Of a DNA stretch of 16,229 nt, positions 1 through 7,106 are shown piece by piece. The notes beneath the pieces were generated by a model. The model had not been told where the DNA came from. It saw only the letters and a program-made list of their open reading frames with translations, and ran no database searches. Positions within the stretch are counted from its first letter, which is position 1. Each line of letters begins with the position of its first letter. The stretch covers positions 1 through 16,229 of the forward strand of contig PWZC01000253.1 in assembly GCA_003567615.1 (NCBI GenBank). The letters are read 5' to 3'. This DNA is from Gemmatimonadota bacterium. GTDB lineage: Bacteria > Gemmatimonadota > Gemmatimonadetes > Longimicrobiales > Gaopeijiaceae. Position numbers and translations under genes: made by a program.

Positions 1-2
1 CT

Positions 3-1415
3 CCGGGCGAACCGGCGTTCACGGCGGAGGCGGTGCAGCGCGAGTTCTTCGACGGTCCCAACTCGTACGCCCAGACCCTCCCCGAACTCTATCGGGAGAT
101 GTCGGGCGGACGGGTGGACCTCCGGGGGGAGACCTTCCCCTGGGTTCGGACGGAGCTGGAAGGGAGCCAGGTGACGCTGGGAGCCAGCGGATTGGTGTCC
201 AGCCCCGACCGGGGGGTGGCGGCCTTCGTGGAGTCCATCGTACGGCGCCTGGACGAGGATGGTGTGGACTGGAGCCGGTTCGACAACACCGGAGACGGCT
301 TTGTCGACGTCCTGGCCATCATGCATCCCGGAGCCGGTGCCGAGTGCGGAGCCCGGGAAAACATCTGGTCCCACCGCTGGAATCTCCGCTCGGCGTCGCA
401 GGGGCGATTGGATCCGGGCATTCCCACCTCCACTCCCAATCCCCGGGGGAGCGGAGTGATCCATGTGAACGACTACATCATCCAGCCCGTCCTGGCCTGC
501 GGGGAAGAGGGCGCCATCAATCGGATCGGCGTCTTCGCCCACGAACTCGGCCACGGCTTCGGTCTGCCGGATCTCTACGGGACCCGAGGGACGGCGGTGC
601 GAGGGGCCGGACGTTGGGACCTCATGGCCTCTGGAACGTGGGGGTGTCAGGGTGAGGACCCGGCTCGTCCCTGTCACATGGGTGCCTGGAGCAAGGCCAT
701 GCTGGGATGGGTCGATGTGGTGGACGTGGCCCCCGGGGAGAGGCTGGGCGAGGTCTCCCTTCCACCGGTCCAGAGCTCAGGCCAGGTGCTCCGGGTCACG
801 GCGCAGGACGGCTCGGGCGAGTACCTGCTACTGGAGAATCGGCAGCGGATCGGATCCGATGCCAACCTCTGGGAACCGGGCCTCCTCATCTGGCATGTGG
901 ATCCCACCACGGTGGATCCGGCCTGGCCGCAGAACTCGGTCAACAACGACTCGAATCGCCTGGGCGTCTGGCTCCGGCAGGCCGACGGGCGGAATGAACT
1001 GGCAGGCGCCGGCCCCAGCCTCGGTGACCCGGGGGATCCCTTCCCGGGCTGCATCAAGGAAGACTACTTCGACTATTTCAGGTCGTCGGTCCCCTGTCTC
1101 CGGACCAACACCGAGTTCCACTTCGCCAGTGAGCCTGCCGCCTGGACCCACCGGGGCGAGCCCTTCGGCGTGGCACTCACGGGAATCCGGCTCCGTGGCG
1201 AGGCCCCCCATGACGTGGTCTTCGACCTGTCGGCCCGGGTAGAGCCCGAGGTGGCGCTGGACGGCCTGGTGAACCACTTTCTCCGCCCCGGTGAGCCGTC
1301 CCCGCTCACGGCGCGACAGCGGGAGTTCCTGGATCGGAACGGGAACCGGGACGGCCGCTACGACGTGGGGGACTTCCGGCGTTTCCTGGTGGAGCATGGG
1401 GGCGGCGGACGATGA
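3..1415 (+). CDS. Secreted M6-family metalloprotease, 5'-truncated, with C-terminal dockerin-like motif
   Basis: The reading frame is open from base 3, so the gene begins outside the window; the first possible start inside (GTG at 33) is not a convincing N-terminus. The visible 470 residues carry the zinc motif HELGHGFGLPD (bases 540-572: two His ligands and the catalytic Glu, then Gly and Asp as in immune-inhibitor-A-type M6 peptidases). A downstream 'WDLMASGTWG' (Met at 624) fits a Met-turn. A beta-rich region follows with the 'EYLLLENRQ' and 'GLLIWHVD' signatures typical of M6 proteins. Several Cys residues fit an extracytoplasmic protein. The C-terminus holds one calcium-loop-like motif, NGNRDGRYDVGDF (1338-1376), which resembles a dockerin repeat. 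The family degrades extracellular proteins. The signal peptide is not visible because the 5' end is missing. The stop overlaps the next gene by 4 nt (ATGA), implying translational coupling. Confidence 0.9.
   Translation, partial: PGEPAFTAEAVQREFFDGPNSYAQTLPELYREMSGGRVDLRGETFPWVRTELEGSQVTLGASGLVSSPDRGVAAFVESIVRRLDEDGVDWSRFDNTGDGFVDVLAIMHPGAGAECGARENIWSHRWNLRSASQGRLDPGIPTSTPNPRGSGVIHVNDYIIQPVLACGEEGAINRIGVFAHELGHGFGLPDLYGTRGTAVRGAGRWDLMASGTWGCQGEDPARPCHMGAWSKAMLGWVDVVDVAPGERLGEVSLPPVQSSGQVLRVTAQDGSGEYLLLENRQRIGSDANLWEPGLLIWHVDPTTVDPAWPQNSVNNDSNRLGVWLRQADGRNELAGAGPSLGDPGDPFPGCIKEDYFDYFRSSVPCLRTNTEFHFASEPAAWTHRGEPFGVALTGIRLRGEAPHDVVFDLSARVEPEVALDGLVNHFLRPGEPSPLTARQREFLDRNGNRDGRYDVGDFRRFLVEHGGGGR
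1338..1376 (+). other. Dockerin/EF-hand-like calcium loop in protease C-terminus
   Basis: The encoded loop reads N-G-N-R-D-G-R-Y-D-V-G-D-F. It has acidic or amide residues at loop positions 1, 3, 5, 9 and 12 and Gly at 6, matching the type I dockerin repeat pattern (D/N)xNxDG....D. It is followed by a short amphipathic helix, RRFLVEHG. Only one repeat is present, whereas classical dockerins have two. Confidence 0.55.
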
Positions 1416-1807
1416 ACACCCGGCGTCGACTCGTCGCCCTGGCGACGTTCTTCCTCCTGCCCGCTGCGATCCTGGCGGGATGCGACCGGGACTCGGCGAA
1501 TCCCGGCATCCTGGAGGCGTCCCTGGAGGGACCTGCCCCTGCTTACGGAGCGGCCGTCCTGGAGGTCGCCGGACCAGGAGTGGTGGACGTGGTAGGAAGC
1601 GCCGGGACCCGGGTCTGGACCCGGGAGGTGGAGCCGGAGCGGATCCGCTTCGTGGTGATCCAACCCTCCACCGGCCCGCTGGCCTTCGGGGTCCAGGTGA
1701 GGGATCGCTCCGGATCCGCCCCCACCTTCACCATCGTGGAACTGGCCGACGGAGAGGATCGAGCCGTGACGCCGACGGGAAACGAGCGGATCCGCATCCG
1801 GCGATAG
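1412..1807 (+). CDS. Small lipoprotein, beta-rich, possibly cohesin-like
   Basis: This 131-residue protein begins with a positively charged stretch (RRR), a hydrophobic segment and a lipobox LAGC, with Cys24 as the predicted lipidated residue. It should therefore be a membrane-anchored lipoprotein outside the cytoplasm. The mature part (about 107 residues) is rich in Val, Gly and short alternating strands ('VLEVAGPGVVDVV', 'IRFVVIQPSTGPLAFGVQV'), suggesting a single beta-sandwich. The layout loosely resembles a cohesin domain, but there is no diagnostic motif, so this is a guess from strand pattern and context. The ATG overlaps the protease stop (ATGA) with only a weak G-rich Shine-Dalgarno region, so the two are probably co-translated. 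I recognise no named family with confidence. Confidence 0.75.
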   Translation: MNTRRRLVALATFFLLPAAILAGCDRDSANPGILEASLEGPAPAYGAAVLEVAGPGVVDVVGSAGTRVWTREVEPERIRFVVIQPSTGPLAFGVQVRDRSGSAPTFTIVELADGEDRAVTPTGNERIRIRR

Positions 1808-1848
1808 GATCGGGGTCCCGGGAGGTGGGGCGGGTTGATTTCGGAGGG

Positions 1849-1870
1849 CCGGGGGTCGAGTTTACCCCGG
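1849..1870 (+). other. Hairpin downstream of lipoprotein gene
   Basis: CCGGGG (1849-1854) pairs with CCCCGG (1865-1870), a 6-bp GC stem with a 10-nt loop, lying 42 nt after the lipoprotein stop. No T-run follows, so it is at best a weak or factor-dependent terminator. The rest of the gap 1808-1944 shows no confident promoter. Confidence 0.25.
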
Positions 1871-1944
1871 TTCCGGCATCGGTGCGGGGAGAGAGCTGAG
1901 GCTCCACCCCGACCTGGACCAGATCTTCCGACGGGGAGTTCCGA

Positions 1945-2049
1945 ATGACCACGGCCACCTGGGTCACCATGATCGTGATCCTGTCCGTCGTCTGGGGCGG
2001 ATGCGCCCTGACGATCCTGACGGCGATCCGGAAGGAATCGGACAAATGA
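1945..2049 (+). CDS. MetS-like small subunit of an NSS-family transporter (34 aa)
   Basis: This mini gene encodes MTTATWVTMIVILSVVWGGC followed by ALTILTAIRKESDK. It has one hydrophobic membrane-spanning segment (about residues 6-28), a central V-W-G-G motif and a charged C-terminal tail. This is the layout of the methionine/alanine importer small subunit (MetS) that accompanies NSS-family transporters such as MetP. A GGGGAG Shine-Dalgarno sits 7 nt before the ATG, which supports translation. Normally it lies directly next to the 12-TM transporter gene; no such gene is on either side here, as the neighbours are a lipoprotein and carB. It could work with a transporter encoded elsewhere. Its short length leaves room for chance resemblance. 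Confidence 0.65.
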   Translation: MTTATWVTMIVILSVVWGGCALTILTAIRKESDK

Positions 2050-2051
2050 GG

Positions 2052-2082
2052 CGGGGCGGGCGACCCGGTGTCGTCCGCCCCG
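2052..2082 (+). terminator. 13-bp GC hairpin after the mini gene, before carB
   Basis: Bases 2052-2064 pair with 2070-2082 over 13 positions (one G-T wobble) around a 5-nt loop, CCGGT. The hairpin starts 3 nt after the preceding stop codon. A U-tract is lacking (only TT at 2083-2084), so it may be an imperfect intrinsic terminator, a transcript-end stabiliser or an attenuator for carB. It buries the GTG at 2068, the most upstream possible carB start, which argues against that start. Confidence 0.5.
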
Positions 2083-2151
2083 TTCGCAGATTCCGGCTTA
2101 CCGCCACCGACCAATCCCGCGCTCACCTCCACATTCTCCGGATGGGAACAC

Positions 2152-5100
2152 GTGCCAAGACGAGATGACCTCGAAACCATCATGATCCTGGGGTCGGGCC
2201 CCATCGTGATCGGGCAGGCCTGCGAGTTCGACTATTCCGGAACTCAGGCAGTCCGAGCTCTCAAGGAGGAGGGCTACCGGGTCGTGCTGGTGAATTCCAA
2301 CCCGGCCACCATCATGACTGATCCGGACCTGGCGGATCGGACGTACATCGAGCCCCTCACCGCCGAGTGGGTGACGCGGATCATCGAGGTTGAGCGACCC
2401 GACGCCATCCTTCCCACCATGGGAGGGCAGACCGCCCTCACCATCGCCATGGAGTTGGAGGAGACGGGCGTACTGGAGAAGTACGGGGTTGAGCTCATCG
2501 GCGCCAACGCCCGCTCCATCGCCATGGCCGAGGACCGGGAAGAGTTCACGGCGGCCATGGATCGAATCGGACTCGCCGTTCCCCATGGGGGGTTCGCCGG
2601 GACCGTGGATGAGGCGCTGGAGATCGTGGAGGATACGGGGTACCCGGCCATCATCCGTCCCTCCTATACCCTGGGTGGCACCGGCGGCGGGATCGCCTAC
2701 AACCGCGAAGAGTTCGAGGTGGCGGTGCGCCGGGGACTGGACGCCTCTCCCATCACCGAGGTTCTCATCGACCGCTCGGTCCTGGGGTGGAAGGAGTTCG
2801 AGTTGGAGGTGGTGCGAGACGGCGAGGACAACGTCATCATCGTCTGCTCCATCGAGAACTTCGATCCCATGGGGGTCCACACCGGTGACTCCATCACCGT
2901 GGCGCCTGCCCAGACCCTGTCGGACGTGGAGTACCAGCGGATGCGGGACGCCGCCATCGCCATCATCCGGGAGATCGGCGTGGAGGCGGGAGGGTGCAAT
3001 ATCCAGTTCGCGGTGAGCCCGGAGACCGGTGAGATCCTGGTCATCGAGATGAACCCCCGGGTGTCCCGCTCCTCGGCGCTGGCCTCCAAGGCCACCGGCT
3101 TTCCCATCGCCCGGGTCGGGGCCAAGCTGGCCGTGGGGTACCGTCTCCACGAGCTCCCCAACGACATCACCCGGACCACCCCCGCCTCGTTCGAGCCCAC
3201 CCTGGACTACGTGGTGGTGAAATTTCCCCGCTTCGCATTCGAGAAGTTCCGGGGATCGGATCCGACCCTCGGGGTTCAGATGAAGGCCGTGGGCGAGACC
3301 ATGGCCATTGGCCGCACCTTCAAGTCGGCGTGGCAGAAGGGGCTTCGAGGTCTCGAGATCGGTCGGTCGGGGTGGGTGAGGGGGAAGACGAAGGCAGACG
3401 ATGGACTGGAGGCCACGGACCGGGAGTCCCTCCTGGCGGCCATGCGCCGCCCCACCACGGAGCGCCCCTTCCAGTTGAAGCGTGCCCTGGAGGCCCTGGT
3501 GGGATGGAAAGGCGATGCCGACGATCCCGCACGCCCGGCCACCATGGACGAGATCCAGGACGCCACCCGCATCGATCCATGGTTCCTCGATCAGCTTCTG
3601 GAGATCGTGGAGATGGAGGTGTGGTACGCCGGCCTCGACCAGGTGGGGGCGACGGAGCTGCGCTGGATGAAGCGACAGGGTTTCTCCGACCGCCAGTTGG
3701 CCGACCTCCGCGGTGAGACGGAGTCCCAGGTCCGGACACGCCGGTGGGAAGAGGGGATCCGCCCCACCTACAACGTGGTGGACACCTGCGCCGGCGAGTT
3801 CCCTGCGGCCACACCGTACTTCTACTCATCGTACGAAACCCTGGATGAGGCACAGCCCTCCGACCGCCGGAAGGTGGTGATCCTGGGGAGCGGTCCCAAC
3901 CGGATCGGACAGGGGATCGAGTTCGACTACTGTTGTGTCCAGGCCGTTCTGGGGCTGAAGGAGGCCGGGTACGAGACCATCATGGTGAACTCGAACCCCG
4001 AGACCGTCTCTACCGACTTCGACATCTCGGACCGCCTCTACTTCGAGCCCCTCACCCTGGAAGACGTGCTGGAGATCGTGGACCGGGAGAAGCCGGTGGG
4101 AGTCATCGTCCAGCTCGGCGGTCAGACTCCCCTCAACCTTGCCCAGGGTCTGGAGGCGGCGGGGGTCCCCATCCTGGGAACCTCGGTGGACGCCATCGAC
4201 CGGGCCGAGGACCGGGAGCGTTTCGAGAAAGTCTGCCGGAGGGTGGGAGCGCTGGTCCCGGCCAACGGGGTGGCAACCTCCCTGGAGCAGGCTCGGCGCG
4301 TGGCGGCGGAGGGGGGCTACCCGGTACTGGTCCGGCCGTCGTACGTACTCGGTGGGCGGGGGATGGAAATCGTCTACGACGAGGCCTCTCTGGAGGATTA
4401 CTTCGAGCGGGCCGTGCAGGCATCGCCGGATCACCCGGTGCTCATCGACCGATTCATTGAGGATGCCTTCGAGGCCGATGTGGATGCCCTCTCCGACGGG
4501 ACCGATGTGGTGATCGGGGGCGTCATGCAGCACATCGAGGAGGCGGGAGTCCACTCCGGTGACTCGGCCTGTGTCCTGCCCCCGTACCGCCTGGAGCCGG
4601 ACGAGATGGACCGGATCCGGGAGCTGACTCGGGCCTTCGCCCTGGAGTTGGGCGTGGTCGGCCTGGTGAACATCCAGTACGCGATACGCGACGGTCGGGT
4701 CTACGTCCTGGAGGTCAACCCCCGTGCGTCCCGAACCGTCCCCTTCGTGAGCAAGGCCACCGGCGTGCCCCTGGCCCGCCTCGCCGCGCGGATCATGGCG
4801 GGCGAGACCATCAAGTCCCTGAACATTCCGGCGGAGCCACAGGTGCCTGGGGTGGCGGTCAAGGAAGCGGTTCTCCCCTTCAACCGCTTCGACGTGGACA
4901 TCCTTCTGGGGCCCGAGATGCGCTCCACGGGAGAGGTAATGGGCTTCGACGATTCGCTGGGCATGGCGTACGCCAAGGCCCAGGCCGGCGCGTACAACGT
5001 GCTTCCTCTCGAAGCGGGCACGCTGGTGGTCACGGTGAACGACCGGGACAAGCCTGCGGTGACCCCGATTCTCCGCCGATTTCACGACCTCGGGTTCCGC

Positions 5101-5448
5101 ATCCTGGCCACCAAGGGAACCCACGAGTACCTGAGCCGGCTCGGACTTCCCAGCGAGCGGATCTACAAGGTGAACGAGGGGCGCCCCAACATCGTGGACG
5201 CCATCGTGAGCGGGGAGGTGGATCTCTTGGTGAATACGCCCCTGGGCAAGAAGTCCCAGTACGACGACTACGCCATGCGCCGGGCGGCCATCACCTACAA
5301 GATTCCGTACCTCACCACCATGTCGGCCACCAACGCCGCCTGCGATGCCATCATTGCGCTCCGGGGCCTTCCCCACACGGTGCGGTCCCTGCAGGAACGG
5401 GTGGGCGAGCACGGTGCGCCTGCTACGTCCACCGACGATCCGGCCTGA
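2152..5448 (+). CDS. carB: Carbamoyl-phosphate synthase large subunit
   Basis: CarB makes carbamoyl phosphate from bicarbonate, ATP and glutamine-derived ammonia for pyrimidine and arginine synthesis, as a complex with the glutaminase CarA. I chose GTG 2152 because it gives the canonical N-terminus (M/V)PRRDDLETIMILGSGP; the frame is open to GTG 2068, but that codon lies inside a hairpin. The 1098-residue product (usual about 1070) has two ATP-grasp synthetase halves. The first carries GSGPIVIGQACEFDY near the start and NPRVSRSSALASKATG from residue 301. The second has GSGPNRIGQG from about 579 and NPRASRTVPFVSKATG from 856. An oligomerisation region lies between them. The C-terminal MGS-like allosteric domain (about 955-1098) keeps T987, T990 and K1006, matching the E. 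coli UMP/IMP site residues T974, T977 and K993. carA is not in the window. The SD before 2152 is weak. Confidence 0.97.
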   Translation: MPRRDDLETIMILGSGPIVIGQACEFDYSGTQAVRALKEEGYRVVLVNSNPATIMTDPDLADRTYIEPLTAEWVTRIIEVERPDAILPTMGGQTALTIAMELEETGVLEKYGVELIGANARSIAMAEDREEFTAAMDRIGLAVPHGGFAGTVDEALEIVEDTGYPAIIRPSYTLGGTGGGIAYNREEFEVAVRRGLDASPITEVLIDRSVLGWKEFELEVVRDGEDNVIIVCSIENFDPMGVHTGDSITVAPAQTLSDVEYQRMRDAAIAIIREIGVEAGGCNIQFAVSPETGEILVIEMNPRVSRSSALASKATGFPIARVGAKLAVGYRLHELPNDITRTTPASFEPTLDYVVVKFPRFAFEKFRGSDPTLGVQMKAVGETMAIGRTFKSAWQKGLRGLEIGRSGWVRGKTKADDGLEATDRESLLAAMRRPTTERPFQLKRALEALVGWKGDADDPARPATMDEIQDATRIDPWFLDQLLEIVEMEVWYAGLDQVGATELRWMKRQGFSDRQLADLRGETESQVRTRRWEEGIRPTYNVVDTCAGEFPAATPYFYSSYETLDEAQPSDRRKVVILGSGPNRIGQGIEFDYCCVQAVLGLKEAGYETIMVNSNPETVSTDFDISDRLYFEPLTLEDVLEIVDREKPVGVIVQLGGQTPLNLAQGLEAAGVPILGTSVDAIDRAEDRERFEKVCRRVGALVPANGVATSLEQARRVAAEGGYPVLVRPSYVLGGRGMEIVYDEASLEDYFERAVQASPDHPVLIDRFIEDAFEADVDALSDGTDVVIGGVMQHIEEAGVHSGDSACVLPPYRLEPDEMDRIRELTRAFALELGVVGLVNIQYAIRDGRVYVLEVNPRASRTVPFVSKATGVPLARLAARIMAGETIKSLNIPAEPQVPGVAVKEAVLPFNRFDVDILLGPEMRSTGEVMGFDDSLGMAYAKAQAGAYNVLPLEAGTLVVTVNDRDKPAVTPILRRFHDLGFRILATKGTHEYLSRLGLPSERIYKVNEGRPNIVDAIVSGEVDLLVNTPLGKKSQYDDYAMRRAAITYKIPYLTTMSATNAACDAIIALRGLPHTVRSLQERVGEHGAPATSTDDPA

Positions 5449-5456
5449 TCGGCCGG
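5440..5456 (+). other. Small hairpin across the carB stop codon
   Basis: CCGGCC (5440-5445) pairs with GGCCGG (5451-5456) around TGATC, so the carB TGA lies in the loop and the G-rich ribosome-binding region of the next gene begins at the base of the stem. There is no T-run. It may only reflect GC-rich sequence, or it may tie translation of the next gene to ribosomes finishing carB. Confidence 0.25.
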
Positions 5457-5463
5457 GGGTGAC

Positions 5464-6471
5464 ATGACATCCGCAGAGGGCGGCCCGCCCACGGGATTCT
5501 TCCTCCACCCCTCGGCGGCGCTTCACGACCCCGGTTGGGGCCACCCGGAGCATCAGGGGCGCCTTCGGACGTTGGCCTCCACCGTGGGCCGGGACCTGCT
5601 GGCGCTGCATGGGCGCGTGGTGCAGTCGGAGGGTGGGCATGCCTCCATGGATGTCCTGGCGGCTGTCCACGATCCGGTCATGCTGGAACGGGTGCGCCGG
5701 ATCTGCAGGGAGGTGGGACCTTCGCCCACGGAGGTGGGACCGGAAACGCTGGTCTGCGAGGCGTCGTGGGATGCCATCACCGGCAGCAGCGGGGCCCTTC
5801 TGGCCGCGGTGGAAGCCGTGTCGGAAGGGAGGCTCCGGAACGCCTTTGTGGCCGCCAGGCCCCCTGGCCACCATGCCTCCGCTGATCAGGTCATGGGCTT
5901 CTGTGTCGTGAACCATGTGGCGGTTGCGGCTCGTCACCTCCTGGACAGCGGACGAGCCCGGCGGGTTGCCATCGTGGACTGGGACGTCCATCACGGCAAT
6001 GGGACCCAGGACATCTTCTGGCACGATCCAAGGGTCTTCTACCTCTCCCTGCACCAGATGCCGCTCTTCCCCGGCACCGGCGCCGCCACGGAGATCGGTG
6101 CCGGGGAGGGAGAGGGGATGACGCTGAATGTGCCCCTGGCTGCCGGTACCGGGCCTGCCGCCTATCTGGATGCCTTCCAGGAGGCGCTGGCCCGGGTCGC
6201 CGGGGACTTTCATCCCGACTTCATCCTGATCTCCGCCGGCTACGACGCACTGGCGGTGGATCCCCTGGGCGGACTGCTCCTCGAGCCGGCCACCTACCAC
6301 CTCATGACCCACCGGGTCATGGCCTGGGCCGACGAGATCTGCGGCGGTCGTGTGGTGGCGGTGCTGGAGGGCGGGTACCATCCTCGCGGCACCGGATTGG
6401 CGGTGGTGGCCACCCTCCGAGCCCTGGCCCGGGTCCCGCTGGATCCGGGGACCGATCCGTACGGCGCTTGA
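5464..6471 (+). CDS. Histone deacetylase-family (class II-like) zinc hydrolase
   Basis: This 335-residue, single-domain arginase/deacetylase-fold enzyme belongs to the family that includes bacterial HDAC-like amidohydrolases, acetylpolyamine amidohydrolase and AcuC. Visible catalytic features: RPPGHHA at 132-138 (His136/His137 charge-relay pair), DWDVHHGNGT at 172-181 (zinc ligands Asp174 and His176), SAGYDA with the third zinc ligand Asp261, and LEGGYHP with Tyr305 at the transition-state position. The LEGGY form is typical of class II-type rather than class I (GGGGY) enzymes. There is no signal peptide, so it acts in the cytoplasm, removing acetyl or other acyl groups from lysine side chains, polyamines or small amides; the substrate cannot be read from sequence. 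It starts 15 nt after carB with GGGGGTGA immediately upstream, so co-transcription with carB is likely. Confidence 0.93.
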   Translation: MTSAEGGPPTGFFLHPSAALHDPGWGHPEHQGRLRTLASTVGRDLLALHGRVVQSEGGHASMDVLAAVHDPVMLERVRRICREVGPSPTEVGPETLVCEASWDAITGSSGALLAAVEAVSEGRLRNAFVAARPPGHHASADQVMGFCVVNHVAVAARHLLDSGRARRVAIVDWDVHHGNGTQDIFWHDPRVFYLSLHQMPLFPGTGAATEIGAGEGEGMTLNVPLAAGTGPAAYLDAFQEALARVAGDFHPDFILISAGYDALAVDPLGGLLLEPATYHLMTHRVMAWADEICGGRVVAVLEGGYHPRGTGLAVVATLRALARVPLDPGTDPYGA

Positions 6472-6496
6472 GGGGTAACCTCCAACAGGCAATATT
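6468..6496 (+). promoter_or_regulatory. Candidate promoter for the ccmH-like to priA run
   Basis: TTGAGG (6468-6473) and AATATT (6491-6496) are separated by 17 nt, each matching the sigma-70 boxes at 4 of 6 positions. They lie in a locally AT-richer gap (6472-6580) between the deacetylase stop and the CcmH-like start. A second -35-like TTGACG at 6526 has no good -10. This is inferred from consensus only. Confidence 0.3.
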
Positions 6497-6580
6497 GTGA
6501 GTTGGCTCGGCTCCGGGGCGGAATTTTGACGTTCCGCGGTTCGAACTGGATCCAGCGACCCGTCGACGGAGGCTTCATCC

Positions 6581-7090
6581 ATGCGTACCATCCTGAATCT
6601 CTTCCTGCTCCTCGGGCTGACCGCCGGAGCCCTCGGCGCCCAGATTCCCGAAGGCGTCGAGGGGACGTACGAGCCCCATCCGGAGGCCCGGAAGGCCATC
6701 GACCAGCTCCTCTCGCCTTACTGTCCGGGATTGATGCTGGAACAGTGCCCCGCAGAGGCCTCCCGGATCCTCCGGGACTCCATTCATATGCTGGCCGCCC
6801 AGGGGTGGACCGGCGACGAACTCAAGGCATGGATGCTGGCCAACCATGGCCCCGAGTGGCAGGCCGTTCCCGACCGGAGTGGGGCCGGTCTCTGGGCGTG
6901 GATCCTTCCCCCCTTCGCCCTGGTGGCCGGGTTCGGTACCGTGATCGTGGTGGCACGCCGCTTTTCCCGCCCGGAGGACGAGGAGACCCATGAACAGGTG
7001 GAGCGACCCGGTCCCACGCCGGAAGACGAGGCACGCCTGAGGGAGGCGCTCCGGGAGCTGGAATTGGCCGAGGACCCGACCTTCCAGTAG
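6581..7090 (+). CDS. CcmH-like cytochrome c maturation protein with altered cysteine motif
   Basis: This 169-residue protein has a signal peptide (residues 1-20, ending ALGA), an extracytoplasmic helical domain, one membrane helix (about 104-125) and a charged cytoplasmic tail. The helical domain follows the CcmH/CycL/NrfF pattern: a cysteine loop, then 'LRDSIHMLAAQGWTGDELKAWMLANHGPEW'-type helices (about 64-93), read here as two adjacent helices. CcmH proteins handle apocytochrome c thiols during haem attachment through an LRCxxC motif. Aligned to that motif, this protein reads LLSPYC: the first Cys is Ser, Cys48 is kept, and an extra Cys56 lies 8 residues on (C-x7-C). Start choice is firm: GGAGG at 6568-6572 lies 8 nt before ATG. 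No other ccm gene is in the window. A divergent relative with another redox role is possible. Confidence 0.72.
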   Translation: MRTILNLFLLLGLTAGALGAQIPEGVEGTYEPHPEARKAIDQLLSPYCPGLMLEQCPAEASRILRDSIHMLAAQGWTGDELKAWMLANHGPEWQAVPDRSGAGLWAWILPPFALVAGFGTVIVVARRFSRPEDEETHEQVERPGPTPEDEARLREALRELELAEDPTFQ

Positions 7091-7106
7091 GCCGGCTCCC
7101 CCATTC

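Noticed and set aside
1835..1866. TTGATT...TTTACC as a promoter for the mini transporter gene
   Set aside because: The spacer is 20 nt and the second box is a poor -10, so it does not meet a usable standard.
2068..2151. 28-residue N-terminal extension of CarB from GTG 2068
   Set aside because: The start codon is inside a 13-bp hairpin, the residues do not resemble CarB, and the canonical N-terminus begins at 2152.
3826..6699. Very long antisense open frame (957 codons) on the minus strand opposite carB and the deacetylase gene
   Set aside because: It lies opposite two certain genes, its translation is rich in His/Gly/Arg/Pro with no family motifs, and it arises from the strong GC bias of the plus-strand codons.
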